Assembly: GCA_964057225.1 (NCBI GenBank)
Contig: OZ059899.1
Location: forward strand, 2,356,001-2,420,000
DNA length: 64,000 nt
Reading direction: 5' to 3'
DNA from: Auanema rhodensis
Taxonomy: Eukaryota > Nematoda > Chromadorea > Rhabditida > Rhabditidae
The stretch's first letter is position 1, and every line of letters starts with the position of its first letter. The notes beneath the pieces were generated by a model. It was not told where the DNA came from and made no database searches. It saw nothing but the letters and a program-made list of their open reading frames with translations. Shown piece by piece: positions 1-12,800 of the stretch. The position numbers and the translations under genes are program-made.

Positions 1-28
1 ATTTTTTGTCAAAATGTTTTTGGAAGCA

Positions 29-56
29 ATGTTGAGTGTACATGGAAACTCAACAT
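29..56 (+). other. Satellite dyad 1 (9-bp arms, 10-nt loop), exemplar
   Basis: ATGTTGAGT at 29-37 and ACTCAACAT at 48-56 are perfect reverse complements around a 10-nt spacer. The dyad recurs in nearly every monomer. Rare breaks are seen, such as CTCAAGATAC near 15845 and AAATTCAAC near 52426, 53478 and 58041. The retroelement insertion point lies about 13 bp upstream of this dyad. A hairpin or cruciform is possible; a function is not shown. Confidence 0.8.
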
Positions 57-139
57 ACACTAATGCATCATTTTTCAAACAATCATAACTAATTTGTGTA
101 TTAAGCGTTTCTCAATGTAGTATAGTGCATTCGATGCGG

Positions 140-190
140 ATTTTTAAGCTGCGTCGATCTGTGTTATCAGATTTGCGCTAGCTTAAAAAT
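140..190 (+). other. Satellite dyad 2 (compound hairpin), exemplar
   Basis: An 11-bp arm at 140-150 (ATTTTTAAGCT) pairs perfectly with 180-190 (AGCTTAAAAAT). Inside it, GCG (151-153) pairs with CGC (176-178) beside one bulged T, and ATCTG (157-161) pairs with CAGAT (168-172) around a 6-nt loop. Together these make a long stem with a small internal loop. Common variants touch the arms: AAGTTGCG keeps pairing as G-U in RNA, whereas CTAGATTA and CTAGGTTA each break one pair. The structure is predicted by eye only. Confidence 0.75.
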
Positions 191-194
191 GCAC

Positions 195-233
195 CGAGAT
201 ATCAACTGATATAAGTTCACACTTATATCCTCG
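195..233 (+). other. Satellite dyad 3 (9-bp arms, 4-nt loop), exemplar
   Basis: GATATAAGT (208-216) and ACTTATATC (221-229) form a perfect 9-bp stem around TCAC. Outer CGAG (195-198) can pair with CTCG (230-233), leaving a 9-nt bulge on one side. Almost all monomers keep it. Exceptions include ACATATATC near 6890, CCTCGCTTT near 50501 (outer arm intact) and ACATTTATATC near 62778. It is the tightest of the three dyads. Confidence 0.8.
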
Positions 234-1639
234 ATTTTCACCCTGAAGAATTGATTTTTTCGTTGAATAACATTGTCTATCGTCTTTGCCTTGAAAAATG
301 GAATCTAAAAACATCTACTTTTTGCTAAATTATTTTGAAATTTTTCGAAAAAATTTTTGTCAAAATGTTTTTGGAAGCAATGTTGAGTGTACATGGAAAC
401 TCAACATACACTAATGCATCATTTTTCAAACAATCATAACTAATTTGTGTATTAAGCGTTTCTCAATGTAGTATAGTGCATTCGATGCGGATTTTTAAGC
501 TGCGTCGATCTGTGTTATCAGATTTGCGCTAGCTTAAAAATGCACCGAGATATCAACTGATATAAGTTCACACTTATATCCTCGATTTTCACCCTGAAGA
601 ATTGATTTTTTCGTTGAATAACATTGTCTATCGTCTTTGCCTTGAAAAATGGAATCTAAAAACATCTACTTTTTGCTAAATTATTTTGAAATTTTTCGAA
701 AAAATTTTTGTCAAAATGTTTTTGGAAGCAATGTTGAGTGTACATGGAAACTCAACATACACTAATGCATCATTTTTCAAACAATCATAACTAATTTGTG
801 TATTAAGCGTTTCTTAATGTAGTATAGTGCATTCGATGCGGATTTTTAAGCTGCGTCGATCTGTGTTATCAGATTTGCGCTAGCTTAAAAATTCACCGAG
901 ATATCAACTGATATAAGTTCACACTTATATCCTCGATTTTCACCCTGAAGAATTAATTTTTTCGTTGAATAACATTGTCCATCGTCTTTGCCTTGAAAAA
1001 TGGAATCTAAAAACATCTACTTTTTGCTAAATTATTTTGAAATTTTTGGAAAAAATTTTTGTCAAAATGTTTTTGGAAGCAATGTTGAGTGTACATGGAA
1101 ACTCAACATACACTAATGCATCATTTTTCAAATGATTATAACTAATTTTTGTTTCAAGCGTTTCTCAATGTAGTATAGTGCATTCGATGCGGATTTTTAA
1201 GCTGCGTCGATCTGTGTTATCAGATTTGCGCTAGCTTAAAAATGCACCGAGATATCAACTGATATAAGTTCACACTTATATCCTCGATTTTCACCCTGAA
1301 GAATTAATTTTTTCGTTGAATAACATTGTCTATCGTCTTTCTCTTGAAAAATGGAATCTAAAAACATCTACTTTTTGCTAAATTATTTTGAAATTTTTCG
1401 AAAAAATTTTTGTCAAAATGTTTTTGGAAGCAATGTTGAGTGTACATGGAAACTCAACATACACTAATGCATCATTTTTCAAATGATTATAACTAATTTT
1501 TGTTTCAAGCGTTTCTCAATGTAGTATAGTGCATTCGATGCGGATTTTTAAGCTGCGTCGATCTGTGTTATCAGATTTGCGCTAGCTTAAAAATGCACCG
1601 AGATATCAACTGATATAAGTTCACACTTATATCCTCGAT

Positions 1640-4447
1640 TTTCACCCTGAAGAATTAATTTTTTCGTTGAATAACATTGTCTATCGTCTTTCTCTTGAAA
1701 AATGGAATCTAAAAACATCTACTTTTTGCTAAATTATTTTGAAATTTTTCGAAAAAATTTTTGTCAAAATGTTTTTGGAAGCAATGTTGAGTGTACATGG
1801 AAACTCAACATACACTAATGCATCATTTTTCAAACGATCATAACTAATTTTTGTATCAAGCGTTTCTCGATGTAGTATAGTGCATTCGATGCGGATTTTT
1901 AAGCTGCGTCGATCTGTGTTATCAGATTTGCGCTAGGTTAAAAATGCACCGAGATATCAACTGATATAAGTTCACACTTATATCCTCGATTTTCACCCTG
2001 AAGAATTGATTTTTTCGTTGAATAACATTGTCTTTCGTCTTTGCCTTGAAAAATGGAATCTAAAAACATCTACTTTTTGCTAAATTATTTTGAAATTTTT
2101 CAAAAAAATTTTTGTCAAAATGTTTTTGGAAGCAATGTTGAGTGTACATGGAAACTCAACATACACTAATGCATCATTTTTCAAACGATCATAACTAATT
2201 TTTGTATCAAGCGTTTCTCGATGTAGTATAGTGCATTCGATGCGGATTTTTAAGCTGCGTCGATCTGTGTTATCAGATTTGCGCTAGCTTAAAAATGCAC
2301 CGAGATATCAACTGATATAAGTTCACACTTATATCCTCGATTTTCACCCTGAAGAATTAATTTTTTCGTTGAATAACATTGTCCATCGTCTTTGCCTTAA
2401 AAAAAGGAATCTAAAAACATCTACTTTTTGCTAAATTATTTTGAAATTTTTCGAAAAAATTTTTGTCAAAATGTTTTTGGAAGCAATGTTGAGTGTACAT
2501 GGAAACTCAACATACACTAATGCATCATTTTTCAAACAATCATAACTAATTTGTGTATTAAGCGTTTCTCAATGTAGTATAGTGCATTCGATGCGGATTT
2601 TTAAGCTGCGTCGATCTGTGTTATCAGATTTGCGCTAGCTTAAAAATGCACCGAGATATCAACTGATATAAGTTCACACTTATATCCTCGATTTTCACCC
2701 TGAAGAATTGATTTTTTCGTTGAATAACATTGTCTATCGTCTTTGCCTTGAAAAATGGAATCTAAAAACATCTACTTTTTGCTAAATTATTTTGAAATTT
2801 TTCGAAAAAATTTTTGTCAAAATGTTTTTGGAAGCAATGTTGAGTGTACATGGAAACTCAACATACACTAATGCATCATTTTTCAAACAATCATAACTAA
2901 TTTGTGTATTAAGCGTTTCTCAATGTAGTTTAGTGCATTCGATGCGGATTTTTAAGCTGCGTCGATCTGTGTTATCAGATTTGCGCTAGCTTAAAAATGC
3001 ACCGAGATATCAACTGATATAAGTTCACACTTATATCCTCGATTTTCACCCTGAAGAATTAATTTTTTCGTTGAATAACATTGTCTATCGTCTTTCTCTT
3101 GAAAAATGGAATCTAAAAACATCTACTTTTTGCTAAATTATTTTGAAATTTTTCGAAAAAATTTTTGTCAAAATGTTTTTGGAAGCAATGTTGAGTGTAC
3201 ATGGAAACTCAACATACACTAATGCATCATTTTTCAAACGATCATAACTAATTTTTGTATCAAGCGTTTCTCGATGTAGTATAGTGCATTCGATGCGGAT
3301 TTTTAAGCTGCGTCGATCTGTGTTATCAGATTTGCGCTAGGTTAAAAATGCACCGAGATATCAACTGATATAAGTTCACACTTATATCCTCGATTTTCAC
3401 CCTGAAGAATTGATTTTTTCGTTGAATAACATTGTCTTTCGTCTTTGCCTTGAAAAATGGAATCTAAAAACATCTACTTTTTGCTAAATTATTTTGAAAT
3501 TTTTCAAAAAAATTTTTGTCAAAATGTTTTTGGAAGCAATGTTGAGTGTACATGGAAACTCAACATACACTAATGCATCATTTTTCAAACGATCATAACT
3601 AATTTTTGTATCAAGCGTTTCTCGATGTAGTATAGTGCATTCGATGCGGATTTTTAAGCTGCGTCGATCTGTGTTATCAGATTTGCGCTAGCTTAAAAAT
3701 GCACCGAGATATCAACTGATATAAGTTCACACTTATATCCTCGATTTTCACCCTGAAGAATTAATTTTTTCGTTGAATAACATTGTCCATCGTCTTTGCC
3801 TTAAAAAAAGGAATCTAAAAACATCTACTTTTTGCTAAATTATTTTGAAATTTTTCGAAAAAATTTTTGTCAAAATGTTTTTGGAAGCAATGTTGAGTGT
3901 ACATGGAAACTCAACATACACTAATGCATCATTTTTCAAACAATCATAACTAATTTGTGTATTAAGCGTTTCTCAATGTAGTATAGTGCATTCGATGCGG
4001 ATTTTTAAGCTGCGTCGATCTGTGTTATCAGATTTGCGCTAGCTTAAAAATGCACCGAGATATCAACTGATATAAGTTCACACTTATATCCTCGATTTTC
4101 ACCCTGAAGAATTGATTTTTTCGTTGAATAACATTGTCTATCGTCTTTGCCTTGAAAAATGGAATCTAAAAACATCTACTTTTTGCTAAATTATTTTGAA
4201 ATTTTTCGAAAAAATTTTTGTCAAAATGTTTTTGGAAGCAATGTTGAGTGTACATGGAAACTCAACATACACTAATGCATCATTTTTCAAACAATCATAA
4301 CTAATTTGTGTATTAAGCGTTTCTCAATGTAGTTTAGTGCATTCGATGCGGATTTTTAAGCTGCGTCGATCTGTGTTATCAGATTTGCGCTAGCTTAAAA
4401 ATGCACCGAGATATCAACTGATATAAGTTCACACTTATATCCTCGAT
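1640..4447 (+). repeat. Tetrameric higher-order repeat, two copies of 1404 bp
   Basis: Private variants recur at exactly 1404 bp (4 x 351): TCTTTCTCTT at 1687 and 3091, CTAGGTTA at 1933 and 3337, TCTTTCGTCT at 2031 and 3435, and AGTTTAGTGC at 2927 and 4331. Outside roughly 1640-4447 the match breaks, for example GTCTATCGTCTTTC near 3083 against GTCCATCGTCTTTGC near 4487. This is a recent tandem duplication of four monomers. The limits are approximate. Confidence 0.8.
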
Positions 4448-6689
4448 TTTCACCCTGAAGAATTAATTTTTTCGTTGAATAACATTGTCCATCGTCTTTG
4501 CCTTAAAAAAAGGAATTTAAAAACATCTACTTTTTGCTAAATTATTTTGAAATTTTTCGAAAAAATTTTTGTCAAAATGTTTTTGGAAGCAATGTTGAGT
4601 GTACATGGAAACTCAACATACACTAATGCATCATTTTTCAAACGATCATAACTAATTTTTGTATCAAGCGTTTCTCAATGTAGTATAGTGCATTCGATGC
4701 GGATTTTTAAGTTGCGTCGATCTGTGTTATCAGATTTGCGCTAGCTTAAAAATGCACCGAGATATCAACTGATATAAGTTCACACTTATATCCTCGATTT
4801 TCACCCTGAAGAATTAATTTTTTCGTTGAATAACATTATCCATCGTCTTTGCCTTGAAAAATGGAATCTAAAAACATCTACTTTTTGCTAAATTATTTTG
4901 AAATTTTTGGAAAAAATTTTTGTCAAAATGTTTTTGGAAGCAATGTTGAGTGTACATGGAAACTCAACATACACTAATGCATCATTTTTCAAACAATCAT
5001 AACTAATTTGTGTATTAAGCGTTTCTCGATGTAGTATAGTGCATTCGATGCGGATTTTTAAGCTGCGTCGATCTGTGTTATCAGATTTGCGCTAGCTTAA
5101 AAATGCACCGAGATATCAACTGATATAAGTTCACACTTATATCCTCGATTTTCACCCTGAAGAATTAATTTTTTCGTTGAATAACATTGTCCATCGTCTT
5201 TGCCTTAAAAAAAGGAATCTAAAAACATCTACTTTTTGCTAAATTATTTTGAAATTTTTCGAAAAAATTTTTGTCAAAATGTTTTTGGAAGCAATGTTGA
5301 GTGTACATGGAAACTCAACATACACTAATGCATCATTTTTCAAACGATCATAACTAATTTTTGTATCAAGCGTTTCTCAATGTAGTATAGTGCATTCGAT
5401 GCGGATTTTTAAGCTGCGTCGATCTGTGTTATCAGATTTGCGCTAGCTTAAAAATGCACCGAGATATCAACTGATATAAGTTCACACTTATATCCTCGAT
5501 TTTCACCCTGAAGAATTAATTTTTTCGTTGAATAACATTGTCTATCGTCTTTGTCTTGAAAAATGGAATCTAAAAACATCTACTTTTTGCTAAATTATTT
5601 TGAAATTTTTCGAAAAAATTTTTGTCAAAATGTTTTTGGAAGCAATGTTGAGTGTACATGGAAACTCAACATACACTAATGCCTCATTTTTCAAACGATC
5701 ATAACTAATTTTTGTATCAAGCGTTTCTCAATGTAGTATAGTGCATTCGATGCGGATTTTTAAGCTGCGTCGATCTGTGTTATCAGATTTGCGCTAGCTT
5801 AAAAATGCACCGAGATATCAACTGATATAAGTTCACACTTATATCCTCGATTTTCACCCTGAAGAATTGATTTTTTCGTTGAATAACATTGTCTATCGTC
5901 TTTGCCTTGAAAAATGGAATCTAAAAACATCTATTTTTTGCTAAATTATTTTGAAATTTTTCGAAAAAATTTTTGTCAAAATGTTTTTGGAAGCAATGTT
6001 GAGTGTACATGGAAACTCAACATACACTAATGCATCATTTTTCAAACGATCATAACTAATTTTTGTATCAAGCGTTTCTCAATGTAGTATAGTGCATTCG
6101 ATGCGGATTTTTAAGTTGCGTCGATCTGTGTTATCAGATTTGCGCTAGCTTAAAAATGCACCGAGATATCAACTGATATAAGTTCACACTTATATCCTCG
6201 ATTTTCACCCTGAAGAATTAATTTTTTCGTTGAATAACATTGTCTATCGTCTTTGTCTTGAAAAATGGAATCTAAAAACATCTACTTTTTGCTAAATTAT
6301 TTTGAAATTTTTCGAAAAAATTTTTGTCAAAATGTTTTTGGAAGCAATGTTGAGTGTACATGGAAACTCAACATACACTAATGCATCATTTTTCAAACGA
6401 TCATAACTAATTTTTGTATCAAGCGTTTCTCAATGTAGTATAGTGCATTCGATGCGGATTTTTAAGCTGCGTCGATCTGTGTTATCAGATTTGCGCTAGC
6501 TTAAAAATGCACCGAGATATCAACTGATATAAGTTCACACTTATATCCTCGATTTTCACCCTGAAGAATTAATTTTTTCGTTGAATAACATTGTCCATCG
6601 TCTTTGCCTTGAAAAATGGAATCTAAAAACATCTACTTTTTGCTAAATTATTTTGAAATTTTTGGAAAAATTTTTTGTCAAAATGTTTT

Positions 6690-9600
6690 TGGAAGCAATG
6701 TTGAGTGTACATGGAAACTCAACATACACTAATGCATCATTTTTCAAACAATCATAACTAATTTGTGTATTAAGCGTTTCTCAATGTAGTATAGTGCATT
6801 CGATGCGGATTTTTAAGCTGCGTCGATCTGTGTTATCAGATTTGCGCTAGCTTAAAAATGCACCGAGATATCAACTGATATAAGTTCACACATATATCCT
6901 CGATTTTCACCCTGAAGAATTGATTTTTTCGTTGAATAACATTGTCTATCGTCTTTGCCTTGAAAAATGGAATCTAAAAACATCTACTTTTGCTAAATTA
7001 TTTTGAAATTTTTCAAAAAAATTTTTGTCAAAATGTTTTTGGAAGCAATGTTGAGTGTACATGGAAACTCAACATACACTAATGCATCATTTTTCAAACG
7101 ATCATAACTAATTTTTGTATCAAGCGTTTCTCGATGTAGTATAGTGCATTCGATGCGGATTTTTAAGCTGCGTCGATCTGTGTTATCAGATTTGCGCTAG
7201 CTTAAAAATGCACCGAGATATCAACTGATATAAGTTCACACTTATATCCTCGATTTTCACCCTGAAGAATTAATTTTTTCGTTGAATAACATTGTCCATC
7301 GTCTTTGCCTTAAAAAAAGGAATTTAAAAACATCTACTTTTTGCTAAATTATTTTGAAATTTTTCGAAAAAATTTTTGTCAAAATGTTTTTGGAAGCAAT
7401 GTTGAGTGTACATGGAAACTCAACATACACTAATGCATCATTTTTCAAACGATCATAACTAATTTTTGTATCAAGCGTTTCTCAATGTAGTATAGTGCAT
7501 TCGATGCGGATTTTTAAGTTGCGTCGATCTGTGTTATCAGATTTGCGCTAGCTTAAAAATGCACCGAGATATCAACTGATATAAGTTCACACTTATATCC
7601 TCGATTTTCACCCTGAAGAATTAATTTTTTCGTTGAATAACATTATCCATCGTCTTTGCCTTGAAAAATGGAATCTAAAAACATCTACTTTTTGCTAAAT
7701 TATTTTGAAATTTTTGGAAAAAATTTTTGTCAAAATGTTTTTGGAAGCAATGTTGAGTGTACATGGAAACTCAACATACACTAATGCATCATTTTTCAAA
7801 CAATCATAACTAATTTGTGTATTAAGCGTTTCTCAATGTAGTATAGTGCATTCGATGCGGATTTTTAAGCTGCGTCGATCTGTGTTATCAGATTTGCGCT
7901 AGCTTAAAAATGCACCGAGATATCAACTGATATAAGTTCACACTTATATCCTCGATTTTCACCCTGAAGAATTGATTTTTTCGTTGAATAACATTGTCTA
8001 TCGTCTTTGCCTTGAAAAATGGAATCTAAAAACATCTACTTTTGCTAAATTATTTTGAAATTTTTCAAAAAAATTTTTGTCAAAATGTTTTTGGAAGCAA
8101 TGTTGAGTGTACATGGAAACTCAACATACACTAATGCATCATTTTTCAAACGATCATAACTAATTTTTGTATCAAGCGTTTCTCGATGTAGTATAGTGCA
8201 TTCGATGCGGATTTTTAAGCTGCGTCGATCTGTGTTATCAGATTTGCGCTAGCTTAAAAATGCACCGAGATATCAACTGATATAAGTTCACACTTATATC
8301 CTCGATTTTCACCCTGAAGAATTAATTTTTTCGTTGAATAACATTGTCCATCGTCTTTGCCTTAAGAAAAGGAATTTAAAAACATCTACTTTTTGCTAAA
8401 TTATTTTGAAATTTTTCGAAAAAATTTTTGTCAAAATGTTTTTGGAAGCAATGTTGAGTGTACATGGAAACTCAACATACACTAATGCATCATTTTTCAA
8501 ACGATCATAACTAATTTTTGTATCAAGCGTTTCTCAATGTAGTATAGTGCATTCGATGCGGATTTTTAAGTTGCGTCGATCTGTGTTATCAGATTTGCGC
8601 TAGCTTAAAAATGCACCGAGATATCAACTGATATAAGTTCACACTTATATCCTCGATTTTCACCCTGAAGAATTAATTTTTTCGTTGAATAACATTATCC
8701 ATCGTCTTTGCCTTGAAAAATGGAATCTAAAAACATCTACTTTTTGCTAAATTATTTTGAAATTTTTGGAAAAAATTTTTGTCAAAATGTTTTTGGAAGC
8801 AATGTTGAGTGTACATGGAAACTCAACATACACTAATGCATCATTTTTCAAACAATCATAACTAATTTGTGTATTAAGCGTTTCTCAATGTAGTATAGTG
8901 CATTCGATGCGGATTTTTAAGCTGCGTCGATCTGTGTTATCAGATTTGCGCTAGCTTAAAAATGCACCGAGATATCAACTGATATAAGTTCACACTTATA
9001 TCCTCGATTTTCACCCTGAAGAATTGATTTTTTCGTTGAATAACATTGTCTATCGTCTTTGCCTTGAAAAATGGAATCTAAAAACATCTACTTTTTGCTA
9101 AATTATTTTGAAATTTTTCAAAAAAATTTTTGTCAAAATGTTTTTGGAAGCAATGTTGAGTGTACATGGAAACTCAACATACACTAATGCATCATTTTTC
9201 AAACGATCATAACTAATTTTTGTATCAAGCGTTTCTCGATGTAGTATAGTGCATTCGATGCGGATTTTTAAGCTGCGTCGATCTGTGTTATCAGATTTGC
9301 GCTAGCTTAAAAATGCACCGAGATATCAACTGATATAAGTTCACACTTATATCCTCGATTTTCACCCTGAAGAATTAATTTTTTCGTTGAATAACATTGT
9401 CCATCGTCTTTGCCTTAAAAAAAGGAATTTAAAAACATCTACTTTTTGCTAAATTATTTTGAAATTTTTCGAAAAAATTTTTGTCAAAATGTTTTTGGAA
9501 GCAATGTTGAGTGTACATGGAAACTCAACATACACTAATGCATCATTTTTCAAACGATCATAACTAATTTTTGTATCAAGCGTTTCTCAATGTAGTATAG

Positions 9601-9846
9601 TGCATTCGATGCGGATTTTTAAGTTGCGTCGATCTGTGTTATCAGATTTGCGCTAGCTTAAAAATGCACCGAGATATCAACTGATATAAGTTCACACTTA
9701 TATCCTCGATTTTCACCCTGAAGAATTATATTTTTCGTTGAATAACATTATCCATCGTCTTTGCCTTGAAAAATGGAATCTAAAAACATCTACTTTTTGC
9801 TAAATTATTTTGAAATTTTTGGAAAAAATTTTTGTCAAAATGTTTT
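6690..9846 (+). repeat. Trimeric higher-order repeat, three copies
   Basis: Three consecutive units start at 6690, 7742 and 8794 (1052, 1052 and 1053 bp). Each has the same order of monomers: one ending in TTTTTCAAAAAAA; one with CTCGATG and a CCTTAAAAAAAGG-type stretch; and one with AAGTTGCG, ATTATCCATCG and TTTGGAAAAAA. The first two units share a T deletion in CTACTTTTGCT, so they are closest to each other. A fourth similar trimer starts at about 10549 after two intervening monomers. Confidence 0.8.
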
Positions 9847-12800
9847 TGGAAGCAATGTTGAGTGTACATGGAAACTCAACATACACTAATGCATCATTTT
9901 TCAAACAATCATAACTAATTTGTGTATTAAGCGTTTCTCAATGTAGTATAGTGCATTCGATGCGGATTTTTAAGTTGCGTCGATCTGTGTTATCAGATTT
10001 GCGCTAGCTTAAAAATGCACCGAGATATCAACTGATATAAGTTCACACTTATATCCTCGATTTTCACCCTGAAGAATTGATTTTTTCGTTGAATAACATT
10101 GTCTATCGTCTTTGTCTTGAAAAATGGAATCTAAAAACATCTACTTTTTGCTAAATTATTTTGAAATTTTTCGAAAAAATTTTTGTCAAAATGTTTTTGG
10201 AAGCAATGTTGAGTGTACATGGAAACTCAACATACACTAATGCATCATTTTTCAAACGATCATAACTAATTTTTGTATCAAGCGTTTCTCAATGTAGTAT
10301 AGTGCATTCGATGCGGATTTTTAAGCTGCGTCGATCTGTGTTATCAGATTTGCGCTAGCTTAAAAATGCACCGAGATATCAACTGATATAAGTTCACACT
10401 TATATCCTCGATTTTCACCCTGAAGAATTAATTTTTTCGTTGAATAACATTGTCCATCGTCTTTGCCTTGAAAAATGGAATCTAAAAACATCTACTTTTT
10501 GCTAAATTATTTTGAAATTTTTGGAAAAATTTTTTGTCAAAATGTTTTTGGAAGCAATGTTGAGTGTACATGGAAACTCAACATACACTAATGCATCATT
10601 TTTCAAACAATCATAACTAATTTGTGTATTAAGCGTTTCTCAATGTAGTATAGTGCATTCGATGCGGATTTTTAAGCTGCGTCGATCTGTGTTATCAGAT
10701 TTGCGCTAGCTTAAAAATGCACCGAGATATCAACTGATATAAGTTCACACTTATATCCTCGATTTTCACCCTGAAGAATTGATTTTTTCGTTGAATAACA
10801 TTGTCTATCGTCTTTGCCTTGAAAAATGGAATCTAAAAACATCTACTTTTTGCTAAATTATTTCGAAATTTTTCAAAAACATTTTTGTCAAAATGTTTTT
10901 GGAAGCAATGTTGAGTGTACATGGAAACTCAACATACACTAATGCATCATTTTTCAAACGATCATAACTAATTTTTGTATCAAGCGTTTCTCGATGTAGT
11001 ATAGTGCATTCGATGCGGATTTTTAAGCTGCGTCGATCTGTGTTATCAGATTTGCGCTAGCTTAAAAATGCACCGAGATATCAACTGATATAAGTTCACA
11101 CTTATATCCTCGATTTTCACCCTGAAGAATTAATTTTTTCGTTGAATAACATTGTCCATCGTCTTTGCCTTAAAAAAAGGAATCTAAAAACATCTACTTT
11201 TTGCTAAATTATTTTGAAATTTTTCGAAAAAATTTTTGTCAAAATGTTTTTGGAAGCAATGTTGAGTGTACATGGAAACTCAACATACACTAATGCATCA
11301 TTTTTCAAACGATCATAACTAATTTTTGTATCAAGCGTTTTTCAATGTAGTATAGTGCATTCGATGCGGATTTTTAAGTTGCGTCGATCTGTGTTATCAG
11401 ATTTGCGCTAGCTTAAAAATGCACCGAGATATCAACTGATATAAGTTCACACTTATATCCTCGATTTTCACCCTGAAGAATTAATTTTTTCGTTGAATAA
11501 CATTATCCATCGTCTTTGCCTTGAAAAATGGAATCTAAAAACATCTACTTTTTGCTAAATTATTTTGAAATTTTTGGAAAAAATTTTTGTCAAAATGTTT
11601 TTGGAAGCAATGTTGAGTGTACATGGAAACTCAACATACACTAATGCATCATTTTTCAAACAATCATAACTAATTTGTGTATTAAGCGTTTCTTAATGTA
11701 GTATAGTGCATTCGATGCGGATTTTTAAGCTGCGTCGATCTGTGTTATCAGATTTGCGCTAGCTTAAAAATGCACCGAGATATCAACTGATATAAGTTCA
11801 CACTTATATCCTCGATTTTCACCCTGAAGAATTGATTTTTTCGTTGAATAACATTGTCTATCGTCTTTGCCTTGAAAAATGGAATCTAAAAACATCTACT
11901 TTTTGCTAAATTATTTTGAAATTTTTCGAAAAAATTTTTGTCAAAATGTTTTTGGAAGCAATGTTGAGTGTACATGGAAACTCAACATACACTAATGCAT
12001 CATTTTTCAAACAATCATAACTAATTTGTGTATTAAGCGTTTCTCAATGTAGTATAGTGCATTCGATGCGGATTTTTAAGCTGCGTCGATCTGTGTTATC
12101 AGATTTGCGCTAGCTTAAAAATGCACCGAGATATCAACTGATATAAGTTCACACTTATATCCTCGATTTTCACCCTGAAGAATTGATTTTTTCGTTGAAT
12201 AACATTGTCTATCGTCTTTGCCTTGAAAAATGGAATCTAAAAACATCTACTTTTTGCTAAATTATTTTGAAATTTTTCGAAAAAATTTTTGTCAAAATGT
12301 TTTTGGAAGCAATGTTGAGTGTACATGGAAACTCAACATACACTAATGCATCATTTTTCAAACAATCATAACTAATTTGTGTATTAAGCGTTTCTCAATG
12401 TAGTATAGTGCATTCGATGCGGATTTTTAAGCTGCGTCGATCTGTGTTATCAGATTTGCGCTAGCTTAAAAATGCACCGAGATATCAACTGATATAAGTT
12501 CACACTTATATCCTCGATTTTCACCCTGAAGAATTGATTTTTTCGTTGAATAACATTGTCTATCGTCTTTGCCTTGAAAAATGGAATCTAAAAACATCTA
12601 CTTTTTGCTAAATTATTTTGAAATTTTTCGAAAAAATTTTTGTCAAAATGTTTTTGGAAGCAATGTTGAGTGTACATGGAAACTCAACATACACTAATGC
12701 ATCATTTTTCAAACAATCATAACTAATTTGTGTATTAAGCGTTTCTTAATGTAGTATAGTGCATTCGATGCGGATTTTTAAGCTGCGTCGATCTGTGTTA

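Noticed and set aside
254-275. CENP-B box in the monomer, at TTTCGTTGAATAACATT
   Set aside because: The first eight bases match the box, but the required CGGG core is absent (ACAT instead).
240-300. Hammerhead ribozyme, prompted by CTGAAGA and a later GAAA in each monomer
   Set aside because: The sequence between the two motifs does not pair to make stem II, and no matching cleavage-site stem was found on either strand.
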